DNA from: JAHDFB01 sp964607315
GTDB lineage: Bacteria > Bacteroidota > Bacteroidia > Chitinophagales > Saprospiraceae
Reading direction: 5' to 3'
DNA length: 18,366 nucleotides
Assembly (NCBI GenBank): GCA_964607315.1
Contig: CAZSKA010000048.1
Span: forward strand, 1 to 18,366
Shown: one piece after another, positions 1 through 7,371 of the stretch
Layout: each line of letters begins with the position of its first letter
Numbering within the stretch: the first letter of the stretch is position 1
Position numbers and translations under genes: made by a program
The notes under the pieces: model-generated
The model's input: only the letters and a program-made list of their open reading frames with translations
Told to the model about the DNA's origin: nothing
Database searches by the model: none

Positions 1-87
1 ATTAGGTATAAGATGATATTTTCGAATTTCATTCTTTTGTTTTAACAGTTCTATACTATAGACACCATTCTCTTGCATATACCACAT
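1..87 (-). CDS. 5' end of an unidentified gene running off the left edge
   Basis: An ATG at 87 (minus strand) opens 29 codons that stay open to base 1, beginning MWYMQENGVYSIELLKQ. An in-frame TAA lies two codons upstream, so this ATG is the first possible start. The composition (charged and aromatic residues mixed, no runs of rare codons) looks like a real protein N-terminus rather than noise. It has no signal peptide. It follows the minus-strand terminator at 277-319, so it would be a separate transcription unit; a near-consensus -7 box (TACTTTTA, 163 down to 156) lies about 70 bases upstream. I do not recognise the family, and 29 codons are too few to exclude chance. Confidence 0.35.
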   Translation of the reverse strand, partial: MWYMQENGVYSIELLKQKNEIRKYHLIPN

Positions 88-276
88 GTTTTATCTGATT
101 TTATTTAAAATTTCTATGAATTAGTGTATCTTAAGCCTAGAATTGTTCCGCTTTATAAAAGTAATGAATCGGTATCCGTAAGATGTTGATCAGTTTTTCT
201 TAACGTTTACAGTATATATATAATGAATTAGAGTATAGATAACTATGCTTACTTACCTTTTTGATTTGGAAGGCTT

Positions 277-319
277 TTAAATAAAAAGACCCCTCGGATC
301 ATATGATATCGAGGAGCCC
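277..319 (-). terminator. Rho-independent terminator, minus strand
   Basis: On the minus strand, GGGCTCCTCG (319 to 310) pairs with CGAGGGGTCT (296 to 287), giving a 10-bp stem that includes three or four G-U pairs. A 13-base loop separates the arms. The run TTTTTATTT follows directly, as expected for an intrinsic terminator. On the plus strand the hairpin is followed by no T run, so it acts one way. It most likely ends the transcript of the gene at 496-1893, about 180 bases after its stop codon. Confidence 0.8.
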
Positions 320-392
320 ATTCAACTAACTAACTAAACTAATGCTATTTCTTTGTTATATTGTAAAAGCTAGTTGAAATCTCAAACACACC

Positions 393-445
393 TATTAAAC
401 CCAGAGGTTTAATAATTGTTTAACTTTTGAGGTTTAAAATTAAAC
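393..445. repeat. Two stem-loops built on a repeated GTTTAA/TTAAAC motif
   Basis: TATTAAACC (393-401) and GGTTTAATA (406-414) form a perfect 9-bp stem with the 4-base loop CAGA. A second small stem, GTTTAA (432-437) and TTAAAC (440-445), follows, with another GTTTAA at 418-423 between them. AGGTTTAA occurs twice. Neither stem has a good T run after it, so these are not clear terminators. They could be a 3' mRNA stabiliser or a protein-binding array; the role is unknown. Confidence 0.4.
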
Positions 446-495
446 AAATTTCGCGATAGTTTATAACATGTTGGTAGTCAATTAGGTGGGTGTAG

Positions 496-1893
496 TTAAA
501 TTTTTAAAATATGTTCAAATTTTTGATCTAATATGAAGTTTCTGACAATATTATTTAACTCTGGATTAGGTTCTTGATAATTAATACTCTCCAAGATTTC
601 TTCTATACCTTGATTTAATTCTTCTAATCCGATATAACCAAAGCCTCTAAAATGTTTTTCTTGCACAACAAAAACAGTTTTTTCCTCATTACTCCTTCCT
701 TTATCAATTAAAATAAAATCGTCTTCAAAATTTTTCTGTAAAAAATTGGTTGCTAAAGACGCCCTTTCATTATAATCTGAATATTCTTCCTCAAAAATAC
801 ATGCTCCATGACATCTTTTAAGTTTATAGGAATAACATGGCCCTTCCTGTGCTTTATCGATTCCACATTTGTATTCACATAACTCAAGATCTTTACATAG
901 TCCAGTTAATATTGATTTGCAAGATCTCAAGGAACTATAGTAACCGAGAATATTTTTATCCTTTTCGTTTTTCTTGCTTGATTTCATAAAACCGAAAGAA
1001 ATGTAATCGTCTTCATCTACATATTGATGAATAAAATATGGATATTCTCTTGTTCTTTGAGCTTTATTAATTTCCGGTCTATATTTTTTTATCTCATTTG
1101 ACTCTAAAATCATTGAAGCTAGTTCGCTTCCAGTTAACTCAAAAGAAATATTATGAACATATTTTTGTAAATTCTCTGCCTTTTTTGTCGTTTTGCTAAA
1201 GTGCTGAAATACGCGCTTTTTGATATTAATTGATTTACCAATATACACAGGAGTTCCATATTCATTAAAGAAATAATAAACACCTGTTTTTTCTGGTAAG
1301 CCATGAAGGAAATCAAGTGTTATATTGCGAGGAAGTCTACTTTCTTTAATTCCTTCGTTTACTAACATTTTAATGTGTGTGTCATTTTCTTGAACTGCAA
1401 GAATTTTACCTAAGATGATAGCCGTTGCTTTTGCATCGTCTAGTGCTCTATGTCGAGCATTTACTGAAATATTGAAATGCTTTATTAGATTACCAAGGCT
1501 ATATGATTTCAAACCAGGAAAAGCCTTTCTTGATAATCGGACTGTACATAATTGTCTCTTTGAATAAGTGTATCCAAGTTCTTCAAAAGCATGTCGTATA
1601 AATCCATAATCGAATCGTACATTATGTGCAACAAATATGGCACCATCCGTCATTTCTACAATTTTACGAGCAATTTCATGGAATTTTGGCGCATCTTTAA
1701 CCATATCATTAGTTATCCCAGTTATCCGTGTGATATTAGGAGGAATGGATCTTCCTGGATTTACTAAACTCTCGTATTGGTCAATTATATTTTCTCCATC
1801 GTGAATGACAATCCCCACTTCCGTGATTTTATCTCGTTTTGCCATACCACCAGTAGTTTCAATATCAATAATTGCATACTTTTTATTTGCCAT
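496..1893 (-). CDS. DnaQ-type 3'-5' exonuclease fused to GIY-YIG (UvrC/Cho-like) nuclease
   Basis: The 465-aa protein joins two nuclease modules. Residues 1-165 form a DEDDh exonuclease like the DNA polymerase III epsilon subunit: D10 and E12 in IIDIETTGG, D95 in AHNVRFD, and H148/D153 in HRALDDA. Residues 200-280 form a GIY-YIG domain (GVYYF, then VYIGKS at 216-221, R227, and catalytic E264 in ILESNEIKK). The C-terminal part has a cysteine cluster (GPCYSY, then RCHGAC) like the one after the UvrC endonuclease domain. Such fusions are known in Bacteroidota and Actinobacteria and resemble the Cho nuclease, so a DNA-repair incision and trimming role is inferred. The ATG start at 1893 sits directly before the exonuclease strand 1. 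It is divergent from the NamZ-like gene and ends at the terminator near 277. Confidence 0.9.
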   Translation of the reverse strand: MANKKYAIIDIETTGGMAKRDKITEVGIVIHDGENIIDQYESLVNPGRSIPPNITRITGITNDMVKDAPKFHEIARKIVEMTDGAIFVAHNVRFDYGFIRHAFEELGYTYSKRQLCTVRLSRKAFPGLKSYSLGNLIKHFNISVNARHRALDDAKATAIILGKILAVQENDTHIKMLVNEGIKESRLPRNITLDFLHGLPEKTGVYYFFNEYGTPVYIGKSINIKKRVFQHFSKTTKKAENLQKYVHNISFELTGSELASMILESNEIKKYRPEINKAQRTREYPYFIHQYVDEDDYISFGFMKSSKKNEKDKNILGYYSSLRSCKSILTGLCKDLELCEYKCGIDKAQEGPCYSYKLKRCHGACIFEEEYSDYNERASLATNFLQKNFEDDFILIDKGRSNEEKTVFVVQEKHFRGFGYIGLEELNQGIEEILESINYQEPNPELNNIVRNFILDQKFEHILKI

Positions 1894-1954
1894 TCTACTG
1901 TTATAAAGATTTTTTTAAAATTTGTATATAAACCGTCATTATTTTAGCGTTCTA

Positions 1955-1962
1955 TATATTTG
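1955..1962 (+). promoter_or_regulatory. Bacteroidota -7 promoter element (TATATTTG)
   Basis: TATATTTG fits the Bacteroidota -7 consensus TAnnTTTG exactly and lies 29 bases before the ATG at 1992, giving a short AT-rich leader of roughly 25 bases. No clear -33 TTG was seen at the usual distance. Confidence 0.6.
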
Positions 1963-1991
1963 TAATTGTAATAATACAACAAATTCAACAT

Positions 1992-3218
1992 ATGAAATAT
2001 CATTACTCTCTTTGCTTCTTTTTAGCTCTAATGATCTTATCTTTTTCTAATCTTTCATGTAAGGAAGCTCAGTCTCAAGAATCTTATGTTACTACGTCTG
2101 AACAAGATGAGTTTAAGATAATTACTGGAGCTGAAAGAATGAGACAATATATCCCGAAGTTACAGGATAAAAAGGTCGGTTTAGTAGTGAATCATACAAG
2201 TATGGTAAATGAAAAACATCTTGCTGATACCTTATTGGATTTTGAAATAGATGTTGTGAAAATCTTCGCTCCTGAGCATGGGTTTAGAGGTACCGCAGAT
2301 GCTGGCGCTAAGATAAAGGATGGGGTTGACCCCAAAACTGGTCTTCCGGTCTTTTCACTTTATGGAAAAACACGTAAACCCACAGTTGAAATGTTAGAAG
2401 GGCTGGATATAATGGTATTTGATATTCAGGATGTTGGCTGTCGATTTTATACTTATATAAGTACATTGTCTTTAGTTATGGAGGCTTGCGCCCAAAAGGG
2501 TATTCCAGTGCTTGTTTTGGATAGACCGAATCCCAATGGGCATTATGTAGATGGCCCAGTGCTAAAAGAAGGTTTTGAATCTTTTGTGGGAATGCACCAT
2601 ATACCCGTTGTGTATGGATTAACGATAGGAGAGTATGGCAAAATGGTGAACGGAGAAGGCTGGTTAGAAGGTGGAATTACATGTGATTATGAAGTGGTCG
2701 AATTACTAAATTATAATCATAGTAAAAGTGAAGAATTACTTATTGCTCCTTCACCTAATCTACCTACATTTAATAGTGTTTTGATGTATCCTTGGTTATG
2801 TTTTTTTGAAGGCACAGTGGTTAGCGTTGGTAGAGGGACAAATAAGCCTTTCGAACAATTTGGTCATCCTAATTATTCAGATAAATCTTATGAATTTACA
2901 CCTAAAAGCGGGCCGGGATCTAAATATCCAAAGTTAGAGAATCAAGCATGCTATGGAATGGATTTCTCTGAGAAGAACCCGCGATTTACCTATTCATTAG
3001 CAAGTTTTAATCTAGACTATATTGTCGACATGTATAGGGATCTTGGGATGGGAGAAGAATTCTTTTTGAAGAATAATTTTATAGATAAATTATATGGTTC
3101 AGATCAATTAAGGAAAGATCTCATTTCAGGTAAAACTGCTCAAGAAATTAAAGATAGCTGGAGTGAAGATTTAGTGGAATATAAGTTGATGAGTGCAAAG
3201 TATTTCTTGTATGATTAA
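1992..3218 (+). CDS. namZ: NamZ-like exo-beta-N-acetylmuramidase lipoprotein (DUF1343, GH171)
   Basis: This family removes terminal N-acetylmuramic acid from peptidoglycan fragments and is used in wall recycling or in feeding on wall debris. The 408-aa product carries family hallmarks: VGLVVNHTS near residue 62, the FAPEHGFRG block near 92, TGLPVFSLYGKT near 116, MVFDIQDVGCRFYTY near 140, and LDRPNPNGHYVDGP near 178. The N-terminus is a lipoprotein signal peptide with lipobox LSC, the lipidated residue being C23, so it should be anchored in the inner or outer membrane and face the periplasm or surface. It has its own promoter at 1955 and converges on the lipoprotein gene at 3227 with only 8 bases between the stops. 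Family assignment is firm; exact substrate is inferred from characterised homologues. Confidence 0.9.
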   Translation: MKYHYSLCFFLALMILSFSNLSCKEAQSQESYVTTSEQDEFKIITGAERMRQYIPKLQDKKVGLVVNHTSMVNEKHLADTLLDFEIDVVKIFAPEHGFRGTADAGAKIKDGVDPKTGLPVFSLYGKTRKPTVEMLEGLDIMVFDIQDVGCRFYTYISTLSLVMEACAQKGIPVLVLDRPNPNGHYVDGPVLKEGFESFVGMHHIPVVYGLTIGEYGKMVNGEGWLEGGITCDYEVVELLNYNHSKSEELLIAPSPNLPTFNSVLMYPWLCFFEGTVVSVGRGTNKPFEQFGHPNYSDKSYEFTPKSGPGSKYPKLENQACYGMDFSEKNPRFTYSLASFNLDYIVDMYRDLGMGEEFFLKNNFIDKLYGSDQLRKDLISGKTAQEIKDSWSEDLVEYKLMSAKYFLYD

Positions 3219-3226
3219 TACCTGTA

Positions 3227-3805
3227 TCAAGAGATTCCTCCAGAAAAATATCTGGAAATTTTCCACTTATTATTTTTCTTGACAAGTTCTATGTTATTAT
3301 CCCATACACATGCCTCTCCACAAAAATATATGTAACTTGTGTATCCTTTGGTAAAGTTTCTGTTGAAAAGTACACGTGAAACGAATAAATATCCTATTTC
3401 ATTTCCCGATGTTTTATAATTTTCTTGACTAGTTGGATCAACAAGAACAATTTCAAAATTTTCATTTTGAAAGTCGAAATTTAGTTTTCTTGGAAGTATT
3501 TTTTTGTTTGTTAATTTGTCGAATAATTTAAGTTCTAGCTCATATTCTTCAATTTTTATTTCATCATAATCAATGGGTTTAGATATCATAGCAGTCCTAT
3601 TTGACAAGGTATCTCCTATTTTTAATAGCATATCTTTTTCATGCCAATTGTTTAAGTTGCTCATATTGTAATAATCTATCATTTCTGGAATTACATCGTT
3701 AATAGCATTATTTTCATGTAACTTATATCGCTCGTTGTTTGGATTAATGCAACTTATGGAAAGTACAAGGAGGAAAATTAATATTGTTAAATGACTGAAT
3801 CTCAT
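3227..3805 (-). CDS. Hypothetical lipoprotein, 192 aa
   Basis: I do not recognise the family. The product starts with a lipoprotein signal peptide (MRFSHLTILIFLLVLSISC), the lipidated residue being C19. The mature part is about 170 aa, hydrophilic, rich in Asn, Glu and Lys, with two cysteines in FCGEACVW near residue 165. It ends KKNNKWKISRYF, the sort of strand seen at the end of small periplasmic beta-rich domains. Its ATG lies 9 bases after the stop of the upstream helix-hairpin-helix/beta-barrel gene, so the two are probably co-transcribed and may work at the same membrane. No function is proposed. Confidence 0.75.
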   Translation of the reverse strand: MRFSHLTILIFLLVLSISCINPNNERYKLHENNAINDVIPEMIDYYNMSNLNNWHEKDMLLKIGDTLSNRTAMISKPIDYDEIKIEEYELELKLFDKLTNKKILPRKLNFDFQNENFEIVLVDPTSQENYKTSGNEIGYLFVSRVLFNRNFTKGYTSYIYFCGEACVWDNNIELVKKNNKWKISRYFSGGIS

Positions 3806-3814
3806 TTTTTAGGA

Positions 3815-5923
3815 TTAAAATGAAAACTTCACCTGTGCTTTTACTTGTGATCTATTTCTACCTTCTATAAATGTAACTCCACTTCCGAAATTAACATTAG
3901 TGATATCACCGTTTTCGTCATTAAAACCTTGACTTAGTCTTGTGATCTCGTAACGGCCTTCTAATGTTATATTTCTAGTGGCTCTCCATCTACCATTTAT
4001 GTAAAATCTTAAGCCTCTACCATTATATGCGGGAATGAAATATTCATTTAGAATGTCATTTTCATAGGCATAAATTCTCGCATCGAAATCTTCAACATCA
4101 AAATAGGCATATCGCATATTGAAGCTGTAATTTTCACCTACAGGTTTGTAAATGATGTCTTGATAAACGAGGAATCCTGCATAAGAATTAGATTGGAATA
4201 CATCATACCAGCTAAATTCTACTCTATTTCTTAAGGTAAGTCCTTTTGATAGATTTTTATTGAAATTTAATCTTAATCTCTGACGTACATTGGAAACAGC
4301 TTGATCTACTATTGCTTCTGAATTCCTTAATTTATTCTCATAAAAGTATTGGGCGTATAGCTCCCATTTTCGTTTTTTGAAATACTTTATTCTTAGGAAG
4401 TACTCTGTTCCTACTCCAGGTGCATCAACCCTAAATCTAAGCCATGGATTAGCCCAAATGTCACCATAAGCATTTATAATCCACATATTTCCTGGACGAA
4501 ACTCTAGACCTCCATAAAAGCCTCTTTCGTTGTTAGCATTTGGGCTTTCGCCAAACGAATTAGCAGAAAAGCTCCTATATGATTCACTATAGTCTCTAAA
4601 AGCAAAAACGACATCCAGCTTTGGGTCCAAACCCACTAACATACCATGGATTTGCGCCATCGATAAATTAGCATCCGTTGCTACTTCTCCAAAAACATTA
4701 ATATTCTTATAATTAAAACCATAATCTACAGAGGCATTGAGAAATTGATTTCCAGTAGGGAAATTTACCTGATAAAGTTGACTGCCTGGCAATAAGGACG
4801 CATTAAAACGGTCATAGAGACCTTGTACTCCGATATGTCCATTTCGCAACCTATACTTTAAAGCAGAACCATAAGTGAATTGTTGTAATTCATTCTTTCT
4901 CAGTATTTCAGCTTCTGTTCTATTTAGACCACCAAGTGGAAGGGACGTGATGAAATTCGCATCAATTGGCAGGTCTTCATCTCTAATTAGATTCCCAGTC
5001 CTATTTTTATAAGATACGAAATTTGTCCACTCTAGATTTTTTGTCAATTTGTACGTTAAAGCACCACCTCTGAGGAAGTTTAGCTCAGCAACAGAAGTAT
5101 AGGCTCTCACGGTATATCCACCTTTACGAATGGAAGTTGTTAGTGAACTCTTACCCGCACCAAAACCATTATGCATTATTAATCCTTGACCAAGGTTAAT
5201 CGCATAATCTCCTAAACTCAAGTACTTTATCTTATCTGTTAAATCTTTTGCATGTAGATGGAAAGAGTAATAATCTGCACCTACTGTTTTACCTGGGAAA
5301 TAATAAGGTTCACCCTGATCCTTTTCAGCTATAAATCCCAATTTGAATTTATTTCCAACAGTCATTTGATAGCGTAGGTATAAGTGGTTCTGATCACCTA
5401 GAAATCTTGCTGGTTCAGATCCATCACCTACGAAACCAGCTTGTGTCTGAAGTTGTCTTTTCCACTTGATATACAATCTATGTTTTGCATTTGAAAAATC
5501 AGCTGTAAACTTCTTCTTGCTTACAGTAGTAGGGGAGTTGACAACTGAAATGTCCCTCAATAACTGGATAGTTAAGAGGTCAAAACTAGGAATGGTCTGT
5601 AATTCGTGAATAACTCTAAGTTTTCCCAACCTATTCCTATGCTCAAGGAAATTTGAAATTTGAATTTCATTAAGGAAAAATAGTTCTTGTAAATCAGCGC
5701 GAGTTGCGGTATTAAGATTAATAGGGTTTTGCCCTAAGATCTCATATTCTTCGTAAAGGGTATTAAAATCGAAATCACCTTCTTCTCCAGAATTTTCTAT
5801 AAAAGCAGCTACCATATCAGCAATTGCTTGATTTAAGTCAGAATCTGCTTGCCCATATACTTTGGGGTTAAACCCCAAAAAAAATGAAAAGCATAAAAGA
5901 AGTATGGCTTGTTTTAAAGACAT
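3815..5923 (-). CDS. Helix-hairpin-helix protein with predicted outer-membrane beta-barrel
   Basis: The product (702 aa from the ATG at 5923) has a signal peptide ending near VYG-QAD. A helix-hairpin-helix region follows at about residues 68-125: LNTATRADLQELFFL, then a second copy around LRVIHELQTIPSFD. This resembles the DNA-binding ComEA fold. The remaining roughly 550 residues are alternating aromatic and polar strands rich in Tyr, Arg and Asn with final residue Phe (VKAQVKFSF), typical of an outer-membrane beta-barrel. Similar proteins are common in Bacteroidota, but I know of no assigned role; DNA contact is only a possibility. A longer start at TTG 5929 exists, but that TTG is part of a promoter box (TAAATTTG), so the ATG is preferred. 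It precedes the small lipoprotein gene by 9 bases. Confidence 0.8.
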   Translation of the reverse strand: MSLKQAILLLCFSFFLGFNPKVYGQADSDLNQAIADMVAAFIENSGEEGDFDFNTLYEEYEILGQNPINLNTATRADLQELFFLNEIQISNFLEHRNRLGKLRVIHELQTIPSFDLLTIQLLRDISVVNSPTTVSKKKFTADFSNAKHRLYIKWKRQLQTQAGFVGDGSEPARFLGDQNHLYLRYQMTVGNKFKLGFIAEKDQGEPYYFPGKTVGADYYSFHLHAKDLTDKIKYLSLGDYAINLGQGLIMHNGFGAGKSSLTTSIRKGGYTVRAYTSVAELNFLRGGALTYKLTKNLEWTNFVSYKNRTGNLIRDEDLPIDANFITSLPLGGLNRTEAEILRKNELQQFTYGSALKYRLRNGHIGVQGLYDRFNASLLPGSQLYQVNFPTGNQFLNASVDYGFNYKNINVFGEVATDANLSMAQIHGMLVGLDPKLDVVFAFRDYSESYRSFSANSFGESPNANNERGFYGGLEFRPGNMWIINAYGDIWANPWLRFRVDAPGVGTEYFLRIKYFKKRKWELYAQYFYENKLRNSEAIVDQAVSNVRQRLRLNFNKNLSKGLTLRNRVEFSWYDVFQSNSYAGFLVYQDIIYKPVGENYSFNMRYAYFDVEDFDARIYAYENDILNEYFIPAYNGRGLRFYINGRWRATRNITLEGRYEITRLSQGFNDENGDITNVNFGSGVTFIEGRNRSQVKAQVKFSF
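5860..5879 (-). repeat. 20-base near-palindrome, copy 1
   Basis: Read on the minus strand this is TTTGGGGTTTAACCCCAAAG, identical to the copy at 12876-12895. The arms TTTGGGGTT and AACCCCAAA pair perfectly around one central base. It lies in the signal-peptide coding part of the helix-hairpin-helix gene and is read as (L)GFNPK, using GGG and CCC codons that are uncommon in this AT-rich window. Confidence 0.7.
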
Positions 5924-5926
5924 AAT

Positions 5927-5934
5927 CAAATTTA
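5927..5934 (-). promoter_or_regulatory. Bacteroidota -7 element (TAAATTTG) against the start codon
   Basis: TAAATTTG (5934 down to 5927) matches TAnnTTTG exactly and ends three bases before the ATG at 5923. Transcription starting at the usual distance would begin at or next to that ATG, implying a leaderless or nearly leaderless mRNA. The box may instead be a chance match in AT-rich DNA. Confidence 0.45.
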
Positions 5935-5992
5935 CACAACTTAACTAATAATTACATTTAAATTAAAACAATTAATAATAAGATAAAATAAC

Positions 5993-6000
5993 TAGTTTTA
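5993..6000 (+). promoter_or_regulatory. Possible -7 element for dgt (TAGTTTTA)
   Basis: TAGTTTTA differs from TAnnTTTG only in the last base and sits 18 bases before the dgt ATG, the right place for a short leader. No convincing -33 box was found. Confidence 0.35.
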
Positions 6001-6018
6001 CGGCGCTACAAAAAATAT

Positions 6019-7371
6019 ATGCAGATTTTAAACAGGATTTACAGTTCTCAAAGACATTTTGAAGAAACAAATACACTAAGTCAGGAGACTCGGACGGACT
6101 ATCAGCGAGATTATGATAGGATTATATTTTCTAGTGCTTTTAGAAGACTTCAAAATAAGACGCAGGTATTTCCATTACCGGGAAGTGTATTTGTACATAA
6201 TCGACTAACACATTCATTAGAAGTAGCATCTGTAGGAAGATCGCTCGCATATGAAATAGGGCATTATATTGTTCAGAATTACAGTTCTGATTTAACAGAT
6301 GCAAGTAAGGAATTTTATAAGTATAGTTTACAAAGTGTTATAGCTTCTGCATGCTTATGTCATGATATTGGCAATCCGGCATTTGGACACTCTGGAGAAG
6401 ATGCAATTGCGTCTTATTTTACAAAGAATGAACTTGTACTAAAACCTTACTTCAAAGAAAAAGAATGGGCTGATTTAGTCCATTTTGAGGGGAACGCAAA
6501 TGCGATTAGAATACTAACTCAACAGCAACCTGGTAAGATTTCATCAGGTCTTGGATTGACAATGAGTACACTTTCTGCTATTGCCAAATATCCATGTGAA
6601 TCAATCGCAAAAAACAAGATGATTCATAGAAAGAAATTTGGGTTTTTTCAATCTGAAAAGCCGAATTTTAGAAAGATAGCCGAGTCAACCTTGATGATTA
6701 AAGAATCGGAAGAGCCGTTGATTCATAGACGACATCCATTTGTTTGGATAACTGAGGCGGCGGATGATATTTGTTATAATGTTATCGATCTAGAAGATGC
6801 ACATAGATTAGGTCTGGTAGAAACGGAAAGGGTAGAAGCGATCTTATTAGGTGCGATGAATGAATTAGGGATTTCAGTAGCATCTACCTCAGATAAGTTA
6901 GTGCGTATTACGAATAGAAATGAAAAGGTAAGTTACTTACGTGCGAAGATTATTGGTGTACTTGTAGAAGAAGTATTACGTCTGTACACTGGGCAGTTTC
7001 AGGATGTGTTAGAAGGGAATGTTGCTATAGCATTTTACGACCAAATAATGGAGAATTCACCTTCGTTAAAAGATCTATTACAGCTTTCTATTTCAAAGAT
7101 TTATAATAATAAATCAGTTGTTCAAATAGAAAATGCAGGCTATAACGTAATGTATAATTTGCTTGATCATTTTGTTAGTCCAACATTGAGAGATGATAAG
7201 TCAAAAGTAGATAGGATGGCACTTAAATTGTTGCCAGATCAATTCAAGTATTCGGGTTCTGATTACGAGAAAGTACTAGGCATAGTAGATTATATATCGG
7301 GAATGACTGATAATTTTGCTACGGATTTATACAGAAAGATTACAGGAATAGATATGGGGATGAGTTTTTAG
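6019..7371 (+). CDS. dgt: Deoxyguanosinetriphosphate triphosphohydrolase (dGTPase), HD superfamily
   Basis: The enzyme hydrolyses dGTP (or other dNTPs) to the deoxynucleoside and triphosphate, affecting dNTP pools. The 450-aa length is normal for Bacteroidota members. HD-domain signatures are intact: FRRLQNKTQVFPL at 41-53, NRLTHSLEVA with H65, ACLCHDIGNPAFGHSGEDA with metal ligands H115/D116, HFEGNAN at 155-161, and EAADDICYNVID with D249/D250. These include the metal and active-site residues expected of Dgt. The ATG at 6019 comes directly before the conserved N-terminal RDYDRI region and has a promoter-like box 18 bases upstream. Its TAG stop overlaps the TAA stop of the convergent TRAP-protein gene (bases 7368-7371). 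Confidence 0.95.
   Translation: MQILNRIYSSQRHFEETNTLSQETRTDYQRDYDRIIFSSAFRRLQNKTQVFPLPGSVFVHNRLTHSLEVASVGRSLAYEIGHYIVQNYSSDLTDASKEFYKYSLQSVIASACLCHDIGNPAFGHSGEDAIASYFTKNELVLKPYFKEKEWADLVHFEGNANAIRILTQQQPGKISSGLGLTMSTLSAIAKYPCESIAKNKMIHRKKFGFFQSEKPNFRKIAESTLMIKESEEPLIHRRHPFVWITEAADDICYNVIDLEDAHRLGLVETERVEAILLGAMNELGISVASTSDKLVRITNRNEKVSYLRAKIIGVLVEEVLRLYTGQFQDVLEGNVAIAFYDQIMENSPSLKDLLQLSISKIYNNKSVVQIENAGYNVMYNLLDHFVSPTLRDDKSKVDRMALKLLPDQFKYSGSDYEKVLGIVDYISGMTDNFATDLYRKITGIDMGMSF

Larger units (their letters stand above)
88..495. other. Gene-free stretch: 3' region, terminator, possible leader
   Basis: These 408 bases hold no convincing gene. From right to left on the minus strand they contain the 3' untranslated region of the exonuclease/GIY-YIG gene, with two AT-rich stem-loops and five GTTTAA half-sites (393-445). 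Then come a short run of CTAA-type repeats (about 323-341 on the plus strand), the strong minus-strand terminator at 277-319, and an AT-rich stretch (88-276) that would be the promoter and leader of the gene leaving the window at 87. I saw no tRNA or recognisable riboswitch. Confidence 0.5.

Noticed and set aside
2322..2337. GGGGTTGACCCC in the NamZ-like gene as a third copy of the 20-base palindrome
   Set aside because: It is shorter, differs in the centre, and encodes the GVDPKTG region expected in the family, so it is probably coincidence.
5924..5929. TTG start giving a protein two residues longer for the helix-hairpin-helix gene
   Set aside because: The TTG is part of the exact -7 match TAAATTTG, and an ATG follows two codons later directly at the signal peptide.
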